This document shows positions 1-9,240 of a stretch of DNA of 64,000 nucleotides, one piece after another (within the stretch, counting starts at the first letter, position 1; the number at the start of each line of letters is the position of its first letter). Below the pieces are notes generated by a model. It did no database searches, was not told where the DNA came from, and saw only the letters and a program-made list of their open reading frames with translations. This DNA is from an uncultured Acetatifactor sp. Lineage in GTDB: Bacteria; Bacillota; Clostridia; Lachnospirales; Lachnospiraceae. The stretch covers positions 1 through 64,000 of the forward strand of contig CAKSAN010000016.1 of NCBI GenBank assembly GCA_934436435.1, written 5' to 3'. Both the position numbers and the translations under genes were made by a program.

Positions 1-654
1 CAGCTGAATAACCGCATCCGTTATACGGGCCAGCAGTATGATGAACTGACAGAGCAGTATTACCTGCGGGCGAGGTACTATAATCCGGTTGCCGGGCGTT
101 TCATGCAGGAAGACGTCTATCAGGGAGATGGACTGAATCTGTATGCGTACTGCGGGAATAACCCAGTGGTGTATGATGATCCGAGTGGGTATAAAAGGAA
201 AGCTTGTCCTCCGCAGGGGAAAATTAGTGAACGTGTTGATGAGAGTGGTAGTAGCTCCTATAGTTTATTACCAAGTGAAGGTGAAATTGGAACATATAGA
301 GAGTTATTAGATGCAGGTGAGGTTGGAGATAATATTACACCACATCATATGCCTTCTGCGGAATATATGTCTCAGTATGGAGTAGGAAGGGAAGATGGTC
401 TTTGTATGAATATGGAAATGCCTAGTCCAGGTACGGGAGGGCGACATCGTTTGACCGACACTTATGGAAGAAATATGACAGATGCAGAAAAGGCATATTA
501 TTATTCGTTATCCCCTAGAGATGCACTAGCATACGATATTGCAAATATGAGGCAAATATATCAGAGTCAAGGTTTATATTCTGAGATACGACCGAAATTG
601 CAAGAATATATCAAGAAATACATGGAATTAATGCCTGAATTATTTGATAAATAG
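1..654 (+). CDS. RHS-repeat protein, 3' end with C-terminal toxin domain (5' partial)
   Basis: The frame is open from the first base, so the body of the protein lies outside the window. The first ~64 residues are the conserved end of an RHS core (motifs YYLRARYYNP and NNPVVYDDPSGY), the usual boundary before a variable toxin tip. After it the base composition drops to AT-rich and the tail becomes unique. The tail begins with the linker KACPPQGKIS, then has a PHHMPS motif and a later RHRLTDTYG stretch. The paired histidines plus a downstream histidine resemble the HNH/endonuclease VII type toxin domains of polymorphic toxins; nuclease activity is an inference. The gene ends 17 bases before a small gene that is its likely immunity partner. 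The first 192 bases are almost identical to 3033-3224. Confidence 0.85.
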   Translation, partial: QLNNRIRYTGQQYDELTEQYYLRARYYNPVAGRFMQEDVYQGDGLNLYAYCGNNPVVYDDPSGYKRKACPPQGKISERVDESGSSSYSLLPSEGEIGTYRELLDAGEVGDNITPHHMPSAEYMSQYGVGREDGLCMNMEMPSPGTGGRHRLTDTYGRNMTDAEKAYYYSLSPRDALAYDIANMRQIYQSQGLYSEIRPKLQEYIKKYMELMPELFDK

Positions 655-671
655 AAGAGGAGAATTAAGCA

Positions 672-1124
672 ATGGATAAAAAAAATCAGATACAACAATT
701 AATCAATTCCAGGAAGCTGAGTACTGATGAGGAATATGTGTTATTTGAAGGTGCCTTGCAGGCATTGCATTTGAATATAACGATTGATGATATTGCTGAA
801 ATATGTAAAGCTTTTGATGATGATACAAAAGATGATGAAGTTATGTTTGGAATTATTCATCTGATTGAACAATTGCAAGGAGAGGAGTACTTAAAGAAGA
901 TTGCAATATGTACACCAGATATGAAGGAGGCTCATGATTGGGCAATGACGTTAAATAAGAGAATAATTAACAGTCAAAAATATTTTGAAAAGTACATTGA
1001 AATTATTGGCGATTTGGAAAAGGAATACAAAGAAAAAATATTAAAACTGTTAGTTGATGTTAAAAATGATAATCCTAAAAGATTTGGTGACAAAATAAAT
1101 ATGTTGATTGAGCGGACAGTATAG
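672..1124 (+). CDS. Probable immunity protein for the preceding RHS toxin
   Basis: A 150-residue acidic, helix-rich soluble protein without signal peptide or membrane segment. The start is set by AGAGGAGAA nine bases upstream of the ATG. It follows the RHS toxin tip after 17 bases, the standard position of a cognate immunity gene, and shares its low GC. The segment DDEVMFGIIHLIE recalls the Imm30-type helical immunity family; that name is only a tentative match by eye. By analogy it would sit in the cytoplasm and bind the toxin domain to protect the producer and its siblings. Confidence 0.65.
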   Translation: MDKKNQIQQLINSRKLSTDEEYVLFEGALQALHLNITIDDIAEICKAFDDDTKDDEVMFGIIHLIEQLQGEEYLKKIAICTPDMKEAHDWAMTLNKRIINSQKYFEKYIEIIGDLEKEYKEKILKLLVDVKNDNPKRFGDKINMLIERTV

Positions 1125-1134
1125 TAACTTTATT

Positions 1135-1290
1135 TATGTCTCCACTTAAGGATGCCCACCACTTAAAAATCCAACAACGGTCTTTAATTTAATTGAAATG
1201 GATCTAAAGTATAGAAAGATCCAAGAAGATTTAATATAAAGACCTTAGAGCAAAATTTATTCTATGGGTGCATTTAAGGACATCCAAATT
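1135..1290. repeat. Repeated element downstream of an immunity gene (copy 1)
   Basis: This AT-rich non-coding stretch starts with TATGTCTCCACTTAAGGA and recurs, diverged, at 6496-6640 behind the orphan immunity gene. Shared blocks are the opening 17-18 bases, a GGTCTTTAA block and a GGGTGC...TAAGG block near the end. Its place behind immunity genes suggests it travels with toxin-immunity cassettes. Confidence 0.6.
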
Positions 1291-1317
1291 CAAAACTGAA
1301 TATTGATTCTAAGATTT

Positions 1318-1368
1318 AAAACGCATTGTTTTCATAGCACTTGGTGCTGTGGAGACAATGCGTTTTTT
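1318..1368 (+). terminator. Two-tier hairpin terminator behind RHS cassette 1
   Basis: The outer arms AAAACGCATTGT and ACAATGCGTTTT pair perfectly and an inner AGCAC-TTG-GTGCT hairpin sits between them; the 3' arm runs into six T. A close copy lies at 4152-4199 behind the second cassette. Confidence 0.75.
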
Positions 1369-1544
1369 CGATGATAATTTTCAAATTCTTTTCCAGACTG
1401 CTAATATCGGTCTACTCCTTGCGAATATCGTGCCCAAAGTCTGTCTTTTGGGCATCTCATAAAGAGAAAGTGCACAGTTAGCTCAAGAAAACATTGCTAG
1501 CGAAACTCTGGTATTGAACTTTAACAAGTAAATATTATTCGAAA
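1369..1544. other. Intergenic spacer between RHS cassettes
   Basis: No gene or convincing promoter seen. It holds one perfect 8-bp hairpin (TGCCCAAA / TTTGGGCA, 1431-1454) with no T-run after it. Confidence 0.5.
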
Positions 1545-3635
1545 TTGAACCATCAGCGCATCCTCCAACAGTATAAGTATAATGCCAGAGGCCAGATTAT
1601 CGGAGTCGTGGACGGCAACCAGAATCCCATTTCCTATGATGTGGACAGCTGGGGACGCATCACAGGCATTGGCTTTGTGGACGGGGTGAAGGAAGGCTAT
1701 GAATACACCCCCGCCGGGCAGGTCAGCAGGACTATAGACGGTAACGGTAATGCGGTGCAGTACCGCTACAACAGTCTCGGCAAGATCAGCGAGAGAATTG
1801 ATCAGCTGGGATTCACAGAGACCTTCCGGTATGACGAGGAGGGCAACCTGTCCCTGCATATCGACAGGGATGGAAGACAGCTGCAGCGCGCCTGCAACGT
1901 ATTCGGACAGCCTGTGTATGAGAAGGCGTCCGATGCAGAGGGAAAACATACCAACATCAGCACCTGGCACTATGACAGCCTGGGCCGGGTGACCCGTGCT
2001 GTCTGCGACGGAAAGTCCTATGAATACATCTACGATGCACATGGTAACCTGAAAGAAAAGCGTTCCAACGGGAAACGCTTAGTTTCCTATACCCATGACA
2101 GGGCAGGGCAGATCACGGAGATTAAAGACCCCGCAGGAGTCTGCACCCGGTATGAGTACGATATCTTAGGACGCAGGAGCCGTGTTTACAACAATGACGG
2201 ACTGGAAGTGCGCTACGGCTATGACGCTTTGAACCGCATCAGCCGCATCCATTATGGTAACGGTGTGGAGACCGCCTATACCTATGACGGGGACGGAAAC
2301 GTCCGCACGCTGGAAACCAGAGCAGGTGAAAATGTCCTGATTTCCTTTGCATACCGGTATGACGGCAACGGAAACCGCACAGCGAAGGCAGGCACACAGG
2401 CAGCTCTGGGCGGCATCACCACAGGGAATAATGCGTTGGATATCTCCTATGCTTATGATGTCCGGGGACAGCTTCTGGAAGAGCGGCGGAACGGCGCTTC
2501 TGTTTGCTATGCCTATGACAAAGCCGGGAACAGAATCCGGAAGACGGATGTACAGGGAGAAATCCGATATCTTTATAATGAGAAGAACCAGCTAATTGCA
2601 GAAGAAAGCCCTGCCGATAGAAAACAGTTTTCTTATGACCGTCAGGGCGGTATAATAGAAGAGAAAAATGCAGCCGGAATCCGTCTGTTCTCCTATAACA
2701 GCCGCCACCAGCAGACAAGGGTGGAAACTGAAACTGCCAACGTGCAGGAGAACCGCTATGACGCGGAAGGACTGCGCTTTGAACTGCTGGAAAACGGCAG
2801 GAGGACCAGCTTTGTATACCACGATGGAGAGCTTCTGCAGGAGGAGGGAAGAGAAGAGCAGGGCACCAGTTATCATCTCGGGGCAGGGATGGAAGCGTTC
2901 CGCAGAGGACAGGAACTGTCCTACTACCACAGAGACGAGCAGTTAAGTACGGCACTTGTTACTGATGGACAGGGAGAAATCCGGAACAGCTATCAGTATG
3001 ATGCCTTTGGCATATCCCTTGAGACCACAGAACAGCTGAATAACCGCATCCGTTATACGGGCCAGCAGTATGATGAACTGACAGAGCAGTATTACCTGCG
3101 GGCGAGGTACTATAATCCGGTTGCCGGGCGTTTCATGCAGGAAGACGTCTATCAGGGAGATGGACTGAATCTGTATGCGTACTGCGGGAATAATCCGGTG
3201 GTGTATGATGATCCGAGTGGGTATGCAAGTACGTCAACAGGTAAAGCTTGTCCACCACAGGGGAAAATTAGTGAAAGTGTTGATGAGGATGGTACATCTT
3301 CAAATAAAGTATTAGGTGGTAGCTTTAAGGATGTAGATGCAACACGAGGACCTGATGAGGTTGGACATCACATGCCACAGAATGCATATAATAAAACAAT
3401 TGGTGTTAGTCGTAATGATGGACCTGCATTATTGATGTCAAGGGAGGATCATGCGTTAACTCGTTCATTTGCTGGTCGTGGTAAAGCGACTATGAAAGAA
3501 GATATAGAATTATCTGCTAGACAACGTATGGCAAAAGATTTATGGGATATTAAAAATAAGTTCGGGACAAAGTATAATGAAGGTATAAAACAGATGCTAG
3601 AATATATAGAAACGTTGCCAGAATTTCAAAAATAA
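1545..3635 (+). pseudogene. 5'-truncated RHS protein with intact HH-type toxin tip (displaced cassette)
   Basis: The 696-residue frame opens at a TTG with no ribosome site, and an in-frame TAG lies only 64 bases upstream, so the signal, N-terminal and early repeat parts of a normal RHS protein are missing. Residues ~5-480 are YD repeats (GRITGIGFVDG, YDALNRISRIHYGNG and similar); ~500-560 is the core end (YYLRARYYNP, NNPVVYDDPSGY). The tip after residue ~565 keeps the linker KACPPQGKIS and has EVGHHMPQNAY, GVSRNDGPALLMS and DHALTRSF, a diverged relative of the toxin at the window start. An immunity gene follows. It is most likely a silent cassette that can recombine its tip onto an expressed RHS gene, though expression from TTG cannot be excluded. 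Confidence 0.75.
3033..3224 (+). repeat. RHS core-end block near-identical to 1-192
   Basis: The coding block ending at the DDPSGY codons matches bases 1-192 with only a few substitutions, while the DNA just after it differs. This is the shape expected where recombination swaps toxin tips. Confidence 0.85.
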
Positions 3636-3657
3636 GTAATTGAAAGGAATAAATAAG

Positions 3658-4089
3658 ATGATGTACAATGAAGATATAATTGGAAAATGTGCAATTATAG
3701 AGTGGGAACAATATAAAAAGATAAACATTAATTCGTTTGTGCTTGATGAAGAAACACAAATTGAACAATTAGAGGAAGTGCTTCTTGAAATCAAGAAACT
3801 TGATAATAGTATAAAGATATTTGTTTCCACATATCCAATTGAAAAAATTGAAAATGGGATTAGAATGTACTCGGATATGCTCTGGATAAGGACTAAACTT
3901 GAATGTATTCAGTTGCAATCGCTTTTTGCTAAATATCGTCAGAGTGAACCTTCTTCAATATTTGATTTAACAGAAGAAGAAAAAGGTTATGCTGATATAT
4001 ATATTGATACTGAATTTCAATACAGAGAGTTTACTATGGTATCTAATCTATTTAAATTAGGTGAGATTAAAATATTGTATTGGGATTAG
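3658..4089 (+). CDS. Probable immunity protein for the second RHS toxin
   Basis: A 143-residue acidic soluble protein. The ATG at 3658 is chosen because GAAAGG lies ten bases upstream; an in-frame TTG at 3640 has no ribosome site. It starts 22 bases after the toxin stop and has the same low GC. It has no visible similarity to the immunity gene at 672, although the two toxins are related. I do not recognise its family; it ends in a strand-like segment (MVSNLFKLGEIKILYW). The immunity role is inferred from position. Confidence 0.6.
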   Translation: MMYNEDIIGKCAIIEWEQYKKININSFVLDEETQIEQLEEVLLEIKKLDNSIKIFVSTYPIEKIENGIRMYSDMLWIRTKLECIQLQSLFAKYRQSEPSSIFDLTEEEKGYADIYIDTEFQYREFTMVSNLFKLGEIKILYWD

Positions 4090-4151
4090 TAGCTTGTATT
4101 TATAAACTATATATTTAGGGTATCAAAATAAAATATTTATCCAAATAGCAG

Positions 4152-4199
4152 AACGCATTGTTTTCACAATATTTGGTGCTGTGGAGACAATGCGTTTTT
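4152..4199 (+). terminator. Two-tier hairpin terminator behind RHS cassette 2
   Basis: Outer arms AACGCATTGT and ACAATGCGTT pair perfectly and run into five T. It copies the element at 1318-1368, with a partly changed inner loop. Confidence 0.75.
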
Positions 4200-4218
4200 G
4201 CATTGAATAGTGGTGTTT

Positions 4219-4514
4219 CTATAGAAGGAAAACATACCAACATCAGCACATGGCACTATGACAGTTTGGGCAGACGAATCCGCATCTTTAATGATGACGG
4301 ACTGGAAGTGCGCTACGGCTATGATGCCCTGAACCGCATCAGCCGCATCCATCATGGTAACGGCGTGGAGACCTCCTATACCTATGACGGGGACGGAAAT
4401 GTCCTGCTCTCCTTTGCATACCGGTATGACGGCAACGGAAACCGCACAGCGAAGACAGGCACACAGGTAACTCTGGGCGGTATAATAGAGGAGAAGATTG
4501 AAAATGAGAAGTAG
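4219..4514 (+). pseudogene. RHS fragment with internal deletions
   Basis: From the GKHTNIST codons onward the sequence follows the YD repeats at ~1936-2430, but blocks are missing, and after TLGG it jumps to the IIEEK codons found near 2650. It has no core end, toxin or start signal, so it is a scrap left by recombination. It lies directly between a cassette terminator and the IS110 element. Confidence 0.8.
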
Positions 4515-4667
4515 AGGATATCCATAGACCTGGGAGCATAACAAATAAACCATCTTACGGTGGTCGCTTTAAAAATTGAATATTAGAAATGTTAAGGTTA
4601 TGTAGTTGCTGACTTGATTTTATAACCTTGATTTCGGATCAACATAAGGGCCTGCTCTATGGTGATT

Positions 4668-5756
4668 TCACGCCCTGCTGGAGGAAGATCGGTTTTCCGG
4701 TAAAATTGCTTTCTTGTGACCGCGACGCTTCTTGAGACGGAGATAACGGTTACGCATTTCTGGATGCTTTGTGCTTTTAATAACAGCGTTAGCACACTGG
4801 ACTAAAAGCGGTTTGATGTAGCATCCGGCCTTGGAAACCCGGACAGATTTTTTCTTCCCTGCACTTTCATTGTTAGTCGGAGTAAGACCGGCCCATGAGC
4901 ATAAGTGTTTCGCCGAAGGAAAAGCCTCCATATTGGTACCGATTTCGGAAATAATTCCGATGGCAGTGAAATCACTGCTGATACCAGGAGCGGTTTGAAG
5001 AATGGCAAGTTCCTGCTGATAGGGAGCGGCGAGCGCAAGAATGAGTTCTTCAAGCTCTGCCTTCCGGGATTCAAGGTCCTCGTAATGAGTTTTGATTACT
5101 TTGAGCTTACCAGCCTGTTCTGGGGTGATATATCCATCAATGGCATCACGGAGTTCAGGAGGTTTCTTTTTCAAACTTTTGAAAACAAGAGGTTCAAGGT
5201 CAAAGGAAGTATCTGCGGGATTTTCCAAAAGCTTATCCAGTATCGCCTGAGCAGATTTGCCGAAGGTGTCCGAGACAACGTTTCCCAACTGGATATTGGA
5301 AACCGTGAGACAGTTCTGCAAACGATTCTTTTCGCTTGATTTAAAGCAGGTCAGTTTGAAACGGTAGCGCATAAGGTCACGAAGCTGGCGGATGTCAGAA
5401 GGGGGCATAAAGCTACCGGCAACAAGATCATGCTTAAACAGGTCAGCAATCCATTTGGCATCTTTCTTGTCAGTTTTCTTTCCACGGATAGCCTTAACAT
5501 ATTTGGGATGAGCAAGGACAATCGAACAACCCTTTTCGAGGATGTTATAAACAGGGATCCAGTATTTACCGGTGGATTCCATACAGACATCCTTGCAATT
5601 CCGGTCGATTAGCCATTGTAACAGAGTTTTCAGACCGCTCGTGTAGGTCGAAAACCGGTGGCTCTCGTAAGAAGTGATGCCTTTATCATTGGTAGAAGCG
5701 ATACAGGCGACTACAAAAGTCTTGTGGACATCAATACCACAGCATATTTTGTACAC
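4668..5756 (-). CDS. IS110-family DEDD transposase, C-terminus altered by deletion and frameshift
   Basis: The protein has 362 residues. The RuvC-like DEDD residues are visible: Asp9 (GIDVHK), Glu60 (MESTGK), Asp96 and Asp99 (TDKKDA). The C-terminal Tnp domain keeps a candidate catalytic Ser298 in NESAGKKKS. The normal tail is lost: after GHKKAI the frame runs into ILPENRSSSSRA, while the family-like tail (EQALMLIRNQGYKIK) lies in another frame and reads on to base 4604. Residues that usually follow GHKKAI are missing. The start is GTG, with an in-frame TAA just upstream. The nearest ribosome site (AAGGAG) instead fronts a 13-codon out-of-frame ORF that overlaps the start. The element may be inactive. 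Confidence 0.85.
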   Translation of the reverse strand: MYKICCGIDVHKTFVVACIASTNDKGITSYESHRFSTYTSGLKTLLQWLIDRNCKDVCMESTGKYWIPVYNILEKGCSIVLAHPKYVKAIRGKKTDKKDAKWIADLFKHDLVAGSFMPPSDIRQLRDLMRYRFKLTCFKSSEKNRLQNCLTVSNIQLGNVVSDTFGKSAQAILDKLLENPADTSFDLEPLVFKSLKKKPPELRDAIDGYITPEQAGKLKVIKTHYEDLESRKAELEELILALAAPYQQELAILQTAPGISSDFTAIGIISEIGTNMEAFPSAKHLCSWAGLTPTNNESAGKKKSVRVSKAGCYIKPLLVQCANAVIKSTKHPEMRNRYLRLKKRRGHKKAILPENRSSSSRA

Positions 5757-6000
5757 GATTTTTTAAAGCCATAGGGACTCCTTTCAGAACCGTGAGGTTC
5801 AGAGAATTATAGGGAGAGACGGCATTGACTGAACGCCTAAGCCATAAACGAGAATGTTTAAACAAAGATAAGATTACGTGCTCAGAGTCACACTTATTTG
5901 TGCTTGAAAAGGCGGACTACACATATAAAGATACGGTCATCCGGCAAGCCGGACAGCCCACTCACCTCCCCGTGATTTGTAGTATACCGAGCTCCCTATA
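5757..6000 (-). ncRNA. Candidate bridge RNA region of the IS110 element
   Basis: IS110-group elements carry their target/donor-specifying bridge RNA in the non-coding end upstream of the transposase start. Here this stretch is ~240 bases long with no ORF and several hairpins, for example GAACC-GTGA-GGTTC and CCGGC-AA-GCCGG. The role is inferred from family knowledge and position; the loops that would specify target and donor were not resolved. Confidence 0.35.
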
Positions 6001-6024
6001 AGAAGAATTATAAAAGAAAAGTAG

Positions 6025-6062
6025 GCTCAGGCAACCATTTTCATAACGTTTTGTGCCTGAGC
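6025..6062. other. 9-bp hairpin before the orphan immunity gene
   Basis: GCTCAGGCA pairs perfectly with TGCCTGAGC just ahead of the ribosome site of the next gene. There is no T-run, so it is not a clear terminator. It may be leader structure or a scar of the IS junction. Confidence 0.35.
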
Positions 6063-6086
6063 GAAGCGAAAGGAATGGATATAAAG

Positions 6087-6494
6087 ATGGAATTAAATAT
6101 TAATTCTCCAAAATATTATAAAGATGTATATGGGGTTGATGATGAGATATATAGACTATGCCAAGATATCTATATTTATTTTAAAGATAAATCATACAGC
6201 GAGATAATTAATATAATTGGCATTATTCCAATTATCGCTCCAAAAGAATTATTGGAAAATGGAAAATATAAAGAGGTAAAGCACTGTTCTGTTGCTTATG
6301 GATTTGCAGATGTTAATCTATTTATGGACTATGAAAAATATGTTGAAGCAAGTATGGATGAGAAGAAATCTATGATTGTAAAAAACGTTGTAGATTCGGT
6401 AAAAGCAATAAAAACAAAGGGTAAGATAGATTTCAATCATTTTAAAGAGGACATGATGAGCTTTTGTGAAGTAAGTGGCATAAATTATTATTAA
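6087..6494 (+). CDS. Orphan immunity-like protein of the RHS array
   Basis: A 135-residue soluble, acidic, AT-rich gene starting at the ATG 12 bases after AAAGGA. It begins MELNINSPKYYKDVYGVDDE and contains GIIPIIAPKELL and IKTKGKIDF. It has no toxin upstream (the IS110 element lies there), but a diverged copy of the repeat that follows the first immunity gene comes right after its stop. An immunity role is therefore likely by context. I cannot name the family with confidence. Keeping orphan immunity genes against toxins of relatives is known in RHS and CDI loci. Confidence 0.5.
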   Translation: MELNINSPKYYKDVYGVDDEIYRLCQDIYIYFKDKSYSEIINIIGIIPIIAPKELLENGKYKEVKHCSVAYGFADVNLFMDYEKYVEASMDEKKSMIVKNVVDSVKAIKTKGKIDFNHFKEDMMSFCEVSGINYY

Positions 6495-6495
6495 T

Positions 6496-6640
6496 TATGT
6501 CTCCACTTAAGGACGCCCATCACCTAAAAAATTAACTATGGTCTTTAAATTAATCAGAATGGCTCTCGCCGAAGATAATGATATCCATGGATTAATTTAG
6601 AAATCTTAGAACTGGGTGCGCATAAGGGTATTTAAAACCA
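6496..6640. repeat. Repeated element downstream of an immunity gene (copy 2)
   Basis: It opens with TATGTCTCCACTTAAGGA and follows the layout of 1135-1290 at lower identity. It lies directly behind the orphan immunity gene, which supports the view that this gene once belonged to a complete cassette. Confidence 0.6.
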
Positions 6641-6756
6641 AACGTAACAATTTTGTAATATTTTCCTTGACGAACCCAAAACATCCATGTTACAACGGCA
6701 CTCACCAGGGGGTATAAGGGGGATGAGATATCTCCATAATACCAAAACGGAAACAC

Positions 6757-6809
6757 AGAATCGAGGATGTTCTATTGGCGACAACCGCCATGGAATATTC
6801 TCGATTTTT
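6757..6809 (+). terminator. Long two-tier hairpin terminator
   Basis: A 14-bp outer stem (AATCGAG...CTCGATT, extended with two G-T pairs) holds an inner TGGCG-ACAAC-CGCCA hairpin and ends in TTTTT. It has the same build as the terminators at 1318 and 4152 but a different sequence. The rest of 6641-6959 shows no gene; AGCATAAC / GTTATGCT (6843-6881) is a further weak inverted repeat. Confidence 0.7.
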
Positions 6810-6959
6810 CTGTTACCAAGCAATCCCTACAAAATTGTTCCAAAGCATAACAAATTTTTGAATAGCAGAAAAAGTTATGCTATATTAGGTTTCTCCCAAC
6901 GGCTCTGCTAATGGGGAGCCTGCTTATTTTAATAGATTAAAAAAAAATCTGCTCCAAAA

Positions 6960-9176
6960 GTGAGCACACGTCTATACCCCAGCCGTGTCATTACGCCGAA
7001 GGGGGAGGAGACTGCCTACGGCTACGATACCGTAGGCCGCAGACTGTCCATCAGCAATACTTACGGCACGGTGGAGCTGGCTTACAATTCCAGAAACTTT
7101 GTCACCAGCCGCATCGACGGGGAAGGCTACACCACCCGTAGATTCTATGACCGCATGGGCAATCTGACCACTTACTATCCACCCGTGCAGTGGGAAAAGA
7201 AAGAGAGCGGCTATGAGTACCGCCACGATTTTCTGGAACGTGTGGTAGATACCATATCTCCCCTGCAGGAACATCACCGTGTATTCCGTAACTTTGACGG
7301 GGACATCACCAGCCGGATCCATCCGGTCAGCTATGCTCTGAAAGGCGAAGAGGGAGAAGGAACCCGCTATGAGTACGATTCTGACGGGAACTGCATCCGT
7401 ATCCTTTATCCGGACGGAGGCGTGGAGCGGAGATTCTATGATGCGGACGGCAACATGATCAAACAGGTACAGCCGGAATCTTATGATGCAGATTCGGATG
7501 ACGGCAATGGCTACCGCTATGCCTATGACGCCTGCGGCCGGATGACAGAAGTACAGGATCCCGGGGGGAACATCCTGCACACCTACGAGTACAACGGGCA
7601 CGGACAGATCCTCCGGGAAGTGGACGGCGAAGGAAAGGAGGTCATCTATACCTATAATGATCTGGGCTGGAAGATCCGGGAACGGATAAAAGTGCAGGAG
7701 ACCGATCCTGCGCTGTACCGTGTCATCGCCTATACCTATGACAGTCAGGGCAATAAGGTGGAGGAGGCCTACGGACAACAGGAAGTAGAACGGGACGGAG
7801 AGCCGGATGGCTGGCACCGGATCCATTTTTCCTACGATAAAAACAATCATCTGAATGTAGTGAAAGATGACTTTGGGGCAAAAATGCGCTACGATTATGA
7901 CTGTCTGGGAAATGTAACGCTGGAAGAGCGTGTCATTGCGGACGGTGTTCATAGTGTTATTCATTATGCCTACAATAAAAACGGGTGGCTTGTTCAGCGG
8001 ACGGAGGAAATCCAGGGCAACGGCCCGGTACAGGCCGCCGTTACAAGATATGCCTACGATGCCAACGGCAACCTGACAAAGATCACCACACCGAAGGGCT
8101 CCGAGATCCGCAGAAGCTACGATGCGGACGACCGCCTGACCGAGGAGAGAGTCCTTGACAGAAAGAACGGTATCGACAGACGGGTGCAGTATGCCTATGA
8201 TGCGGCCGGAAATGTGCTGAAACAGGCCATTCTGGGAACGGACGGGGAATGTCTGGAGAGCAGCACCCGGTATGACCTGAAAGACCGGGCGACCCACAGA
8301 ACCAATCCGGCAGGAGGGGTGACCCGCTATCTCTATGACCGGAATGACAGGCTGCGGAAAGAGATCAATCCCTACGGCTACGAGCCGGAGAGTGATGACG
8401 GGGCGGGGGTATCCTACACCTATGACAGCCGCGGCAACCGCCTCCGCACCACCAATGCATTAGGAGAAGTGGTACAGGAGCTTTCCTACAACCTGCGGAA
8501 TCAGCCGGTCATCCAAAAGGATACGTTTGGAAACCGGACAGAACTTTCCTACGAACTGGACGGAAAGATCAAGGAAATCCGGCGACTGGGCAGGGTGACC
8601 CGTGCTGTCTGTGACGGGAAGTCCTATGAATACATTTACGATGCACATGGTAACCTGAAAGAAAAGCGTTCCAACGGGAAACGCTTAGTTTCCTATACCC
8701 ATGACAGGGCAGGGCAGATCACGGAGATTAAAGACCCCGCAGGAGTCTGCACCCGGTATGAGTACGATATCTTAGGACGCAGGAGCCGTGTTTACAACAA
8801 TGACGGACTGGAAGTGCGCTACGGCTATGACGCTTTGAACCGCATCCGCCGCATCCATTATGGTAACGGTGTGGAGACCGCCTATACCTATGACGGGGAC
8901 GGAAACCGTACAGCGAAGGCAGGTACACAGGCAGCTCTGGGCGGCATCACTTCCGAAATCACCACAGGGAATAATGCGTTGGATCTCTCCTACAATTATG
9001 ATGTCCGGGGACAGCTTCTGGAAGAGCGGCGGAACGGCGCTTCTGTTTCGTATGCCTATGACAAAGCAGGGAACAGAATCCGGAAGACGGATGCACAGGG
9101 AGAAATTCAGTATCTCTATAATGCGAAGAACCAGCTGACCGCAGAAGAAAGCCCTGTGCTGATAAAACTGGTGTAA
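6960..9176 (+). pseudogene. RHS-repeat gene copy truncated at both ends
   Basis: The 738-residue frame starts at a GTG with an in-frame TAG 25 bases upstream and no ribosome site. It consists of YD repeats throughout (GYDTVGRRLSISNTYG, YDCLGNVTLEERV and many more). At ~8588 it joins seamlessly to a block nearly identical to 1981-2620, with a ~78-base deletion and a small insertion near 8900. It then stops after AEESPVLIKLV without the core end or any toxin. The junctions suggest recombination between RHS copies. As it stands it lacks secretion, shell-closing and toxin parts, so it is probably only a reservoir of sequence. Confidence 0.8.
8588..9155 (+). repeat. RHS block near-identical to 1981-2620
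   Basis: Long runs match base for base, for example around the codons for THDRAGQITEIKDPAG, with single substitutions, one deletion and one insertion. This indicates recent duplication or gene conversion within the array. Confidence 0.85.
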
Positions 9177-9240
9177 GAGAAAGCGAGGACATAATGTTGG
9201 AGGCGGCTACTGATAAACGGAAGGACAGTTTAAAAAATAC

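Larger units (their letters stand above)
4600..6000 (-). mobile_element. IS110-family insertion element (approximate limits)
   Basis: It consists of one transposase gene on the minus strand with a ~240-base non-coding stretch before its start and a short one after its end. No terminal inverted repeats were found, as expected for IS110. It interrupts the RHS array between an RHS scrap and an orphan immunity-like gene. The ends are estimated from where RHS-type sequence stops and starts; the true ends need comparison with an empty site. Confidence 0.7.

Noticed and set aside
4500..6060. Terminal inverted repeats of the IS element
   Set aside because: None found by eye near either end; their absence fits the IS110 family.
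6972..8297. Minus-strand open frame of 441 codons in the RHS copy
   Set aside because: It is the shadow of YD repeats; no start signal or recognisable protein.
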